Source of the DNA: Oscillospiraceae bacterium
GTDB taxonomy: Bacteria; Bacillota; Clostridia; Oscillospirales; Oscillospiraceae
Reading direction: 5' to 3'
Length of the DNA: 23,926 bases
Assembly (NCBI GenBank): GCA_016296565.1
Contig: JAEDJB010000011.1
Coordinates: forward strand, 1 to 23,926
This document shows, in pieces, positions 1 to 5,995 of the stretch; within the stretch, counting starts at the first letter, position 1, and the number at the start of each line of letters is the position of its first letter. The position numbers and the translations under genes are program-made. The notes under the pieces are model-generated. The model did not search any database. It saw only the letters and a list, made by a program, of their open reading frames with translations, and was not told the origin of the DNA.

Positions 1-10
1 AATGTCTGCT

Positions 11-35
11 GAATAAACCGCTTTGCGGTTTATTC
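11..35. repeat. Perfect 11-bp hairpin
   Basis: GAATAAACCGC and GCGGTTTATTC form a perfect 11-bp stem around a TTT loop. A second GC palindrome follows at about 37-54. Neither strand has a clean T-tract directly after the stem, so this is more likely a repeat remnant or mRNA stem than a strong terminator. It lies just upstream of the first gene, and the window edge hides its left context. Confidence 0.5.
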
Positions 36-83
36 GCGCGGCGGCGGCCGCGCAAGAAAAATTCAGCGGAGGAGGTGCCTGCT

Positions 84-866
84 ATGCTGGGCGCGCTGGC
101 CGGCGACATTGTCGGCTCTGTTTATGAGTGGAAGAATATCAAAACCAAGGACTTTCCCCTGGTGCGGCCGGACTGCCGCATGACCGACGACAGCGTCATG
201 ACCGCGGCGGTGGCTGCCGCCCTCATGGCGGCGGGGAAGGAGGACCTGCCCGCTTTCCAGGCCGAGCTGGTGCAGCGGATGCAGTGGCTGGGCCGCCGGA
301 ATCTGGGCCTGGGCTACGGACCCCGGTTCGAGCGGTGGATTCTCTCCGACGATCCCCAGCCCTACGGCAGCCTGGGCAACGGCAGCGGTATGCGGGTGTC
401 CCCGGTGGCCTGGGCGGCGGAGAGCCTGGAGGAGTGCCTGGCGCTGGCAGAGGCCTCCGCAGTAGTGACCCACAACCACCCCGACGGCATCGCCGGGGCC
501 AAGGCGGTGGCCGGGGCGGTGTACCTGGCGAAGGTGGGGGAGAGCAAGGATGCCATCCGGGCCTTTGTGGAGGGCTACTACCCCCTGAACTTCACCCTGG
601 ACGAAATCCGGGAGGACTACCAGTTTGACGTGTCCTGCGCCGGGAGCGTGCCCCAGGCCATGGAGGCCTTCCTGGAGGCGGAGGACTTTGAGGACGCCCT
701 GCGAAACGCCGTGTCCATCGGGGGCGACAGCGACACCATCGCCTGCATGGCCGGTGCGGTGGCGGCGGCCTATTTCGGGGTGCCCCGGGAGATCCGGGAG
801 CAGATCCTCCCCCTCATCGACGGGGACGTGCGCAACGTCTACGACAGCTTCATCCAGCGGTATTAA
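84..866 (+). CDS. ADP-ribosylglycohydrolase family protein (DraG-like)
   Basis: The 260-residue product fits the ADP-ribosyl-[dinitrogen reductase] hydrolase family, which removes ADP-ribose from proteins or small molecules using two metal ions. The family metal-binding motifs are visible: a GDIVGS start motif at residues 7-12, TDDS at 34-37, HNHPDG at 130-135 and GGDSDT at 213-218. A GTG lies in frame at 75, but GGAGG at 71-75 sits eight bases before the ATG at 84, so the ATG is preferred. The next gene, a Nudix hydrolase, starts 15 bases after the stop. Both proteins could act on ADP-ribose-type nucleotides, which suggests a small nucleotide or ADP-ribose salvage operon (inference). The natural substrate cannot be read from sequence. 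Confidence 0.9.
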   Translation: MLGALAGDIVGSVYEWKNIKTKDFPLVRPDCRMTDDSVMTAAVAAALMAAGKEDLPAFQAELVQRMQWLGRRNLGLGYGPRFERWILSDDPQPYGSLGNGSGMRVSPVAWAAESLEECLALAEASAVVTHNHPDGIAGAKAVAGAVYLAKVGESKDAIRAFVEGYYPLNFTLDEIREDYQFDVSCAGSVPQAMEAFLEAEDFEDALRNAVSIGGDSDTIACMAGAVAAAYFGVPREIREQILPLIDGDVRNVYDSFIQRY

Positions 867-881
867 AAGGAGGGGGACGCC

Positions 882-1361
882 ATGTGGAACACCACCCTGT
901 GCTACATTGAGCGGGGGGAGCAGTATCTCATGCTCCACCGGGTCAAGAAAAAGAACGACATCAACCAGGACAAATGGGTGGGCGTCGGCGGCAAGTTTGA
1001 GGACAAGGAGAGCCCCGAGGAGTGCCTGCTCCGGGAGGTGAAGGAGGAAACCGGCCTCACCCTCACCAGCTACCAGTACCGGGGCCTTGTGACCTTCGTC
1101 TCCGACCGGTGGGTCACCGAGTACATGCACCTGTTTACTGCCGACGGCTTCACCGGGGAGATGATCGAGTGCAACGAGGGGAACCTGGAGTGGGTGGACA
1201 AGGACAAGGTGAAGGACCTGCCCATCTGGACGGGGGACAAGATCTTCCTGGACCTGCTCACCAAAAAGGTGCCCTTCTTCTCCCTGAAGCTGTCCTACGA
1301 GGGGGACACCCTGGTGGAAGCCGTCCTCAACGGCCAGCCCATCTCCACAGAGGTGCCCTGA
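882..1361 (+). CDS. Nudix hydrolase (MutT/8-oxo-dGTP diphosphatase type)
   Basis: The 159-residue protein carries a complete Nudix box. G37 is followed by E43, then R51-E52, E55-E56 and G58, matching Gx5Ex7REUxEExGU. The family hydrolyses nucleoside diphosphates linked to another group; close relatives clean oxidised dGTP or act on other nucleotides. The start is well placed, since AAAGGAGGGGG at about 866-876 precedes the ATG by a normal distance. It is very probably co-transcribed with the ADP-ribosylglycohydrolase 15 bases upstream and ends at the strong hairpin at 1377-1398. The exact substrate is not determinable; 8-oxo-dGTP is a guess from overall similarity. Confidence 0.92.
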   Translation: MWNTTLCYIERGEQYLMLHRVKKKNDINQDKWVGVGGKFEDKESPEECLLREVKEETGLTLTSYQYRGLVTFVSDRWVTEYMHLFTADGFTGEMIECNEGNLEWVDKDKVKDLPIWTGDKIFLDLLTKKVPFFSLKLSYEGDTLVEAVLNGQPISTEVP

Positions 1362-1370
1362 AGAAAACGA

Positions 1371-1404
1371 AAAAAAGCCTCCCTTTGACAAGGGAGGCTT
1401 TTTT
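1371..1404. terminator. Bidirectional intrinsic terminator
   Basis: GCCTCCCTT (1377-1385) pairs perfectly with AAGGGAGGC (1390-1398) around a TGAC loop. An A-run lies on the left and a T-run on the right, so it can end both the Nudix transcript (+) and the convergent chloramphenicol acetyltransferase transcript (-). Confidence 0.92.
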
Positions 1405-1413
1405 GATCGCAGG

Positions 1414-2085
1414 CTACCGGGAAAGGAACCGGTCAAAGTGATCCGCGTTCTGCTGAAACCCTTCGAGAAAGCGGCTCACATGATACCCGTCCGCCGCGGC
1501 GTGATGGCAGGTGAGGGACAAGGGCATCATCAGCCGTTCCCCCTGCGCATAAAACATTCCCGCTTCCACAGAGGGGAAGTAGTAGGGCTTGTTCTCGTAG
1601 GAATGAACGGAAAAATGCCGGAAGGTGATCCAGGGCACGCAGGAGACCGTATAGGCATTTTCCGGGGGAACGGTCCCGCTCTGGGCCAGGATGCCGTGCT
1701 GGTCGCCATACCGGTTCTGATGCTCCAGATAGGCGCGGTAAAAGTCCATGAAATCGTCCGTGTATTCCGTCCACATCAGGGAAAAGGTTTTGTCGTCCTG
1801 GTGGAAGGCCGCGTAAAGGGGGGTCAGCGTGTCGTAGTAGCCCAGCTGCCCGTCCTTTTCCGCAATTTTAAATTCCGGCTGCTGGTTCAATAGCTTGGTG
1901 GTCAGCCACAGATAGGCGGGGAAAAACTTGATATCTGCGGCCTTTAAAATCCCGCGCATTTTCGTAATGTCCAGATCAACCGTGAGGGAATACCCCGTAG
2001 GAGCCATTCTGGAAAAGTAGTAAAAGGTTTGCCCCCGCTCCCATGTCTGCAGGTCGAGGGGGGTAAATCCGATCTCCCGTTCCAT
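1414..2085 (-). CDS. cat: Chloramphenicol acetyltransferase, type A
   Basis: The 223-residue product matches the classical CatA family, trimeric enzymes that transfer acetyl from acetyl-CoA to chloramphenicol. Counting from the chosen ATG, the catalytic motif HHAAADG places His195 and Asp199 at the canonical CAT numbers, and Ser148 is also present. This argues for a functional fold and for this start. An upstream TTG at 2103 is possible, but AGGAGG sits just before the ATG at 2085. The gene has its own promoter (TTGCAA, 16 bp, TATAAT) and no mobile-element genes beside it. It lies between a terminator and the sigE operon, so it looks like a resident chromosomal cat rather than a recent cassette. 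Whether it confers resistance is not shown by sequence. Confidence 0.9.
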   Translation of the reverse strand: MEREIGFTPLDLQTWERGQTFYYFSRMAPTGYSLTVDLDITKMRGILKAADIKFFPAYLWLTTKLLNQQPEFKIAEKDGQLGYYDTLTPLYAAFHQDDKTFSLMWTEYTDDFMDFYRAYLEHQNRYGDQHGILAQSGTVPPENAYTVSCVPWITFRHFSVHSYENKPYYFPSVEAGMFYAQGERLMMPLSLTCHHAAADGYHVSRFLEGFQQNADHFDRFLSR

Positions 2086-2121
2086 AGCCGCGCCTCCTGA
2101 CAAAAGCTTCCTGTCATTTCC

Positions 2122-2149
2122 ATTATAAATGGGGCAGGAGGAATTGCAA
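2122..2149 (-). promoter_or_regulatory. Sigma-A promoter for cat
   Basis: On the minus strand, TTGCAA (2149-2144) and TATAAT (2127-2122) are separated by 16 bp, upstream of the cat ribosome binding site. This is a near-consensus vegetative promoter. Confidence 0.7.
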
Positions 2150-2179
2150 TCTACGCTCCGTAGAGTGAGCAGGATCGCC

Positions 2180-2203
2180 GTAGGGCGGGGGCTTGCTCCC
2201 GCC
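2180..2203 (-). repeat. Dispersed intergenic repeat, module C
   Basis: This is the reverse complement of the 24-nt sequence GGCGGGAGCAAG followed by CCCCCGCCCTAC. The same 24 nt occurs on the plus strand at 8361-8384 and 15673-15696. It is part of a mosaic intergenic repeat family also seen at 8385-8427, 15511-15696 and 23584-23914. Confidence 0.8.
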
Positions 2204-2219
2204 GTTTGCTGCCCCTACG

Positions 2220-2249
2220 AAAAAAGCCCCCCGCATGGGGGACTTTTTT
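2220..2249. terminator. Terminator after sigE
   Basis: A C-rich/G-rich stem with a GCAT loop is flanked by an A-run on one side and a T-run on the other. It starts right at the sigE stop codon on the minus strand and ends in a T-tract on that strand. Confidence 0.88.
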
Positions 2250-2973
2250 ATGGCACCTCCATCACCTTCAGAATCTCCCGCTTTAGCCGGGAGATGATCC
2301 GCTTCTCCAGCCGGGAGATGTAGGACTGGGAGATCCCCAGCCGGTCGGCCACCTCCTTTTGGGTGTGCTCCCGGCGGCCTCCCAGGCCGAAGCGGAGGGT
2401 GATGATCTCCCGCTCCCGGTCGCTGAGCTTTTTCAGGGCGTCCGCCAGCAGCTGCCGGTCCGCGTCCTCCTCCATGGGCCGGATCACCAGGTCGCTGTCC
2501 GTCCCCAGAATGTCCGACAGGAGCAGCTCGTTGCCGTTCCAGTCGGTGCTGAGGGGCTCGTCAAAGGGAACTTCGCTTTTGAGGCTGGCGGTTTTCCGCA
2601 GGTGCATGAGAATTTCGTTTTCGATGCACCGGGAGGCGTAGGTGGCCAGCTTGATATTCTTGGCAGGCTTGTAGGTCCCCACCGCCTTGATGAGCCCGAT
2701 GGTGCCGATGGAGATCAGGTCCTCCAGGTTGATCCCCGTGTTCTCAAACCGCCGGGCGATATACACCACCAGCCGCAGGTTGTGCTCAATGAGCTGGCTG
2801 GAGGCCTCCGGGTCCCCTGCCGCGAGCCTTGCGATGCAGGCGGCCTCTTCCTCCCGGGTCAGGGGGGCGGGGAGCACGTCGCTGCCCCCGATGTACATGA
2901 TCTTTCCCGGCCGCCATAGCCCCAGCCGGGAAAGAAGGCGACCCAGAACGCCCCGCAGAAGCATTCCTCTCAT
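2248..2973 (-). CDS. sigE: RNA polymerase sporulation sigma factor SigE (pro-form)
   Basis: The 241-residue protein is close in length to Bacillus subtilis sigma-E (239) and contains its signature stretches. Region 2 includes NLRLVVYIARRFENTGI, LEDLISIGTIGLIKAV and LATYASRCIENEILM. Region 4 ends with a GISQSYISRLEKRII helix-turn-helix. The hydrophobic, basic N-terminus followed by MYIGGSD matches the inhibitory pro-sequence that SpoIIGA removes. SigE drives early mother-cell transcription in sporulation. Several in-frame ATGs exist; the one at 2973 lies eight bases after AAGGAGG. The upstream neighbour spoIIGA ends 17 bases before this start, so the two form an operon. A terminator follows directly, and sigG, often next in clostridia, is absent here. 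Confidence 0.97.
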   Translation of the reverse strand: MRGMLLRGVLGRLLSRLGLWRPGKIMYIGGSDVLPAPLTREEEAACIARLAAGDPEASSQLIEHNLRLVVYIARRFENTGINLEDLISIGTIGLIKAVGTYKPAKNIKLATYASRCIENEILMHLRKTASLKSEVPFDEPLSTDWNGNELLLSDILGTDSDLVIRPMEEDADRQLLADALKKLSDREREIITLRFGLGGRREHTQKEVADRLGISQSYISRLEKRIISRLKREILKVMEVP

Positions 2974-2990
2974 TTCTTCCATCCTCCTTC

Positions 2991-3836
2991 TCATTCTGGT
3001 TCCCCGCCGATGAGGGCGCAGTATCCCCCGCCGTCGGAGACGGGGGTGGGGGAGAGGGCGGTGAGGCAGTTGCGGTAGGACCGGGTGCCGTAGTCCGCCT
3101 GGTCCATCCGCAGGGCCAGGAGCATCCCGCACTCCACCCCCACCGCCCGGTAGGGCAGCAGCTGGAGCCGCAGGCTCCCCGCCTGTCCCCCCAGGTCCCG
3201 GAGCAGGGCCACCGGGTCGGAGAGGCTGTGCCGGTCCAGCAGGGGCAGCTCGGGCACCAGGCTCTGGACCTTGGCCCCCTCAATCACCACCACCGGCCGG
3301 CCGGTGAGGGGGTCCTGGAGGGTGTTGCCCGTGTCCCGCAGGGCCAGCACGGTCACCGACCGGCCCTGGCGGGAGAGGGTGAGCTCCTGGAGCTGCCCCC
3401 CGGTGCGGGTGTGGGTGAACTGCCCCCGCAGCACCAGGGAGAGGCAACCGTAGCTGAGGGCGGCGGCAATGAGGATTTCCCGCATGCTCAGAGAGCTCCC
3501 CAGAAGTCCCCGGTCGCCCCGGGAGAGCAGCAGCAGCCCGCCCCCAAAGGCGCAGGAGAGCACCAGAAACAGCCCGCCGGTGCGCAGCAGCCGCTCCGAC
3601 CGGCCGAAGGCCGCCAGGAGCATCAGCACCGCCGCCCCGGCCTTGCACACCGGGTGCTCCAGAAAGGCCCCGCCGGGGAGAAGGGTCAGCGCCCCGAACC
3701 CGGCCCCCAGGGCAGCGGCCAGGGCGTACCGCCCCCGGGCCATGGGCTCTCCGTTCAGCTTCCCGGCGCAGGCCAGCAGCAGGTAGTTCACCGCGAAGTT
3801 CAGCGCCAGGAAGGCGTCCAGATACACCACCGTCAT
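2991..3836 (-). CDS. spoIIGA: Sigma-E processing aspartic peptidase SpoIIGA
   Basis: The 281-residue protein has about five hydrophobic N-terminal segments (residues 1-135) followed by a soluble aspartic-protease-like domain. The catalytic motif is DTGN at 168-171, followed by LxDPLTGRPVVVIEG, typical of SpoIIGA. In the family this protein sits in the sporulation septum and cleaves pro-sigma-E after a SpoIIR signal. The start at 3836 follows a good GGAAAGGAGC site, and MTVVYLDAFLALNF is a typical SpoIIGA N-terminus; the longer upstream reading runs through a terminator hairpin. The sequence is more GC-rich and shorter than the B. subtilis protein (309) but retains the key residues. Confidence 0.95.
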   Translation of the reverse strand: MTVVYLDAFLALNFAVNYLLLACAGKLNGEPMARGRYALAAALGAGFGALTLLPGGAFLEHPVCKAGAAVLMLLAAFGRSERLLRTGGLFLVLSCAFGGGLLLLSRGDRGLLGSSLSMREILIAAALSYGCLSLVLRGQFTHTRTGGQLQELTLSRQGRSVTVLALRDTGNTLQDPLTGRPVVVIEGAKVQSLVPELPLLDRHSLSDPVALLRDLGGQAGSLRLQLLPYRAVGVECGMLLALRMDQADYGTRSYRNCLTALSPTPVSDGGGYCALIGGEPE

Positions 3837-3866
3837 GGCCTTGCTCCTTTCCCAAAGGGTGCCCCC

Positions 3867-3872
3867 ATTATA
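3867..3872 (-). promoter_or_regulatory. -10 element of the spoIIGA-sigE promoter
   Basis: TATAAT on the minus strand lies about 30 bases upstream of the spoIIGA start. No good -35 occurs at 16-18 bp; the only candidate (TCTGAC) is near 22 bp away. That unusual spacing is known for the Spo0A-activated spoIIG promoter of B. subtilis. Spo0A control is therefore plausible, but no clean Spo0A box is seen here. Confidence 0.5.
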
Positions 3873-3910
3873 CGGTCTGTCCCCTTCAAAAAAGGTCAGA
3901 ACCAGGTCAG

Positions 3911-3960
3911 GACAAAAAAACAGGAAAACGGACCTGCCTGGGGAGCAGGTCCGTTTTCCG
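3911..3960 (-). terminator. Strong terminator of the DUF6514-like gene
   Basis: A perfect 15-bp stem (3923-3937 with 3945-3959) has a 7-nt loop. On the minus strand it is followed by TG and seven Ts. It separates the small gene at 3981-4271 from the spoIIGA promoter. Confidence 0.92.
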
Positions 3961-3980
3961 TCCTTCACACACTTGTATGT

Positions 3981-4271
3981 TTATGTATCCACGCTGTCCA
4001 TTACAGCGTCCCGGAAGTGCAGGGGGGACAGCTGCAGGTGGTTAAACCGGTCGGCCAGGTGAAGTACACAGTCCCGGTTGGGAGAGACGTCCTCGATCAC
4101 AGCCATCTGTACCCAGGTCCCCTCCCAGTCACCCAGGCACTGGAGACCGTAGGTAGGGTACCCGCAGTCCCCGCTGGTAACCAGGGTGCAGACAGCCTGG
4201 TAGCGCACGGCAGTCCAGTGAGCGGAGATCACGGTGGACGCTTCTTCATAAGATTGTCTGCGTTCTGTCAT
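3981..4271 (-). CDS. Small DUF6514-like protein
   Basis: The 96-residue protein has no signal peptide or membrane segment. Its C-terminal half, with an aromatic YGLQC strand, IEDVSPNRD and then LADRFNHLQLSPLHFRDAV, resembles the DUF6514 family of small Oscillospiraceae/Clostridia proteins, from memory. That family has no assigned function. AAGGAGG lies eight bases before the ATG at 4271. The reading frame stays open upstream to 4544, but that extension overlaps the divergent regulator and lacks a ribosome binding site, so it was not used. A TGTCGAA sequence, the Spo0A-box consensus, overlaps the ribosome-binding region. The gene is divergent from an XRE regulator and ends in a strong terminator. 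Confidence 0.65.
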   Translation of the reverse strand: MTERRQSYEEASTVISAHWTAVRYQAVCTLVTSGDCGYPTYGLQCLGDWEGTWVQMAVIEDVSPNRDCVLHLADRFNHLQLSPLHFRDAVMDSVDT

Positions 4272-4283
4272 AATACGGCCTCC

Positions 4284-4293
4284 TTCGACAAAA
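4284..4293 (-). promoter_or_regulatory. Candidate Spo0A box
   Basis: On the minus strand TTTTGTCGAA contains TGTCGAA, the consensus core for Spo0A binding. It lies between the likely transcription start and the ribosome binding site of the small gene at 3981-4271, a position that would fit repression. One 7-nt match can arise by chance. Confidence 0.35.
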
Positions 4294-4299
4294 TTTTGC

Positions 4300-4329
4300 T
4301 TTACAGCATCAGAAAAAATTTGGTATACT
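4300..4329 (+). promoter_or_regulatory. Sigma-A promoter for the XRE regulator
   Basis: TTTACA (4300-4305), an 18-bp spacer and TATACT (4324-4329) preceded by TGG form an extended -10 promoter on the plus strand. Start codon use at 4507 would leave an untranslated leader of roughly 170 nt. I see no known riboswitch in that leader. Confidence 0.6.
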
Positions 4330-4506
4330 GTTCTAAATAGTCTGCCCCGGAATCCGGCTCCTTCCGGTCCCGGCGGCTTTTCCCGGAGCCCCTCCCGGGA
4401 ACTGTGCTTATGGTAGCCGATTCGGCAGATTTCGTCAATAACACAGATAAGCAGCAAAATCAGGCCCCGTTCGTATTTGATAAAATCCAGGATCACAGGT
4501 GATAAA

Positions 4507-4893
4507 ATGAGGCTCTCTACCCAACTGAAACTATTGAAAGACAAGAGAAAACTGACGAATCAGCAATTATCAGATTTGTCAGGGGTTCCGGTGGGCACCA
4601 TCAACCGCATTATGTCCGGCCAGACGGACAACCCCAGCTTCCAGACCGTATGTGATATGGTCATAGCCATGGAGGGTTCTCTGGATGAACTGGCAGGAAT
4701 CAAGGAAGAAGAGCCTGAGGAGCAGCGCAGAATTGCCAACCCTGAGATCATCCGGCTCTACGAATCCATGCTTGACAACAAGGAGAAGTGGATCCAGCGG
4801 CTGTTTATCTGCTGCTGTATTCTGACCCTGGTGCTCATCGGCATCGTGGCCTTCGACCTGATGAACCCCGCCATCGGCTTCTTCCGCAGCTAA
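4507..4893 (+). CDS. XRE-family regulator with a C-terminal membrane anchor
   Basis: The 128-residue protein begins with a Cro/C1-type helix-turn-helix (residues about 5-65; LTNQQLSDLSGVPVGTINRI). An acidic linker (67-95) follows. One hydrophobic segment (about 97-118, RLFICCCILTLVLIGIVAF) and a short tail complete it. A DNA-binding domain tethered to the membrane suggests a regulator that senses an envelope or membrane signal (inference). The start at 4507 has only a modest site (AGGTG); the upstream in-frame start at 4477 has none better. The gene ends at a strong two-way terminator and is divergent from the small DUF6514-like gene, which it may regulate. Confidence 0.85.
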   Translation: MRLSTQLKLLKDKRKLTNQQLSDLSGVPVGTINRIMSGQTDNPSFQTVCDMVIAMEGSLDELAGIKEEEPEEQRRIANPEIIRLYESMLDNKEKWIQRLFICCCILTLVLIGIVAFDLMNPAIGFFRS

Positions 4894-4903
4894 AGGCGGC
4901 AGA

Positions 4904-4956
4904 GCAGAACGAAAAACCGGCGGCCGGAAAAACTCCGGCCGCCGGTTTTTGCTCTG
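4904..4956. terminator. Bidirectional intrinsic terminator
   Basis: AAAAACCGGCGGCCGG (from 4912) pairs with CCGGCCGCCGGTTTTT (to 4950) around a short A-rich loop. CAGAGC and GCTCTG extend the pairing outside. It serves the XRE gene (+) and the dehydrogenase gene (-). Confidence 0.9.
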
Positions 4957-4967
4957 CGAATGAATAT

Positions 4968-5849
4968 TTATTCTGTTTTGGGTGCATCCTGCTCATAGTG
5001 CTTGATGAGGGCCTGGGTGCCCAGATCCCCCCAGCCCGCCTGCTCCAGGGTTTTGTAGTTGGCCAGGGCCTGGGAGAGAACCTCCAGGGACAGGCCGTCC
5101 CGGCTGGCCTCCTCCTGGGCCAGGGTCATGTCCTTCACAAAGTGCTTCAGGAAGAAGCCGGGGGCATAGTCGCCCCGGATGATCTTTTCTCCGAAGGCGT
5201 CCAGCTGCTTGCTGCCGGCTGCGCCGGTGGCCAGGGAGTCCAGCAGCACGGAGAGGTCCAGCCCCTTGTCCCTGGCGTAGGCCAGGGCCTCGCAGACCCC
5301 GGAGAGGGTGCCGGCGATCATGATCTGGTTGGCCAGCTTGGCGTGCTGGCCGCAGCCCGCTTCTCCCTGGCGGTTGATGTTGGTGCCCATGGCCCGGAAC
5401 AGGGGCAGGCAGGCCTGGTAGTCCGCCTCCTTGCCCCCCACCAGGATGGACAGGGTGCCGTTTTTCGCCCCGGTGTCCCCGCCGGTTACGGGGGCGTCCA
5501 GCACCCGGAATCCCCGCCGGGTGCCCTCCTGCCACAGCCGATGGGCCAGGGAGGGGCTGGTGGTGGTCATGTCGATCAGGTAGGCCCCGGGCTCGGCCCG
5601 GTCCAGAATGGCCCCGGGGGTGAAGTAGACCTCCTCCACGTCCTGGGGGAAGCCCACCATGGTGATGACAGCCTCGCAGCCCTGGACGCAGGCGCCGATG
5701 GTGTCGAAGAAGCTGGCCCCTTCCTGAATCACGTCCTCCACCTTGGCCCGGTTCCGGGCGTAAATGCGCAGCTGGAACCCCGCCTTCATCAGGTTGCGGA
5801 CCATGGACTTGCCCATGATGCCCACGCCGATCCATCCAATGGTTTTCAT
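4968..5849 (-). CDS. Beta-hydroxyacid dehydrogenase (3-hydroxyisobutyrate dehydrogenase family)
   Basis: The 293-residue protein has the family layout. An N-terminal Rossmann motif GVGIMG (8-13) binds NAD(P). The substrate motif DAPVTGGDTG is at 118-127, and the catalytic lysine K171 lies in GCGQHAKLANQ. Relatives reduce or oxidise 3-hydroxyisobutyrate, tartronate semialdehyde or similar small 3-hydroxyacids. An arginine after the first strand (YARNRAKV) favours NADP, which is only suggestive. A GTG at 5855 is only three bases from AGGAGG, so the ATG at 5849 is used. The gene stands alone between terminators, so the substrate is not revealed by context. Confidence 0.93.
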   Translation of the reverse strand: MKTIGWIGVGIMGKSMVRNLMKAGFQLRIYARNRAKVEDVIQEGASFFDTIGACVQGCEAVITMVGFPQDVEEVYFTPGAILDRAEPGAYLIDMTTTSPSLAHRLWQEGTRRGFRVLDAPVTGGDTGAKNGTLSILVGGKEADYQACLPLFRAMGTNINRQGEAGCGQHAKLANQIMIAGTLSGVCEALAYARDKGLDLSVLLDSLATGAAGSKQLDAFGEKIIRGDYAPGFFLKHFVKDMTLAQEEASRDGLSLEVLSQALANYKTLEQAGWGDLGTQALIKHYEQDAPKTE

Positions 5850-5899
5850 ATGCACGTTCCTCCTGTCTCCCCGCAGCTTGCGGGTGGTATCCTTAGGCT

Positions 5900-5905
5900 A
5901 TTGTA
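5900..5905 (-). promoter_or_regulatory. Extended -10 promoter element for the dehydrogenase
   Basis: TACAAT preceded by TGG on the minus strand lies about 50 bases upstream of the start at 5849. No convincing -35 is visible, as is common for extended -10 promoters. Confidence 0.45.
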
Positions 5906-5933
5906 CCACAGGCCGGTGGAAAAGGCGACAGAG

Positions 5934-5980
5934 AAAAAACGCACGGACGGGGAAATGCCCTGTCCGTGCGTTCTGTTTTT
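5934..5980. terminator. Intrinsic terminator after the BIG2 gene
   Basis: AACGCACGGAC-GGGG (5938-5952) pairs with CCC-TGTCCGTGCGTT (5958-5972). T-rich runs flank the stem on both strands. It ends the BIG2-protein transcript on the minus strand. Confidence 0.88.
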
Positions 5981-5995
5981 TGAGGGAAGCTACCG

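Noticed and set aside
63..1436. A 457-codon open frame on the minus strand
   Set aside because: It is antisense to the ADP-ribosylglycohydrolase and Nudix genes, crosses their terminator and has no domain resemblance.
4272..4544. An N-terminal extension of the small DUF6514-like gene
   Set aside because: It would overlap the divergent regulator's start and promoter and has no ribosome binding site, whereas the ATG at 4271 has a good one.
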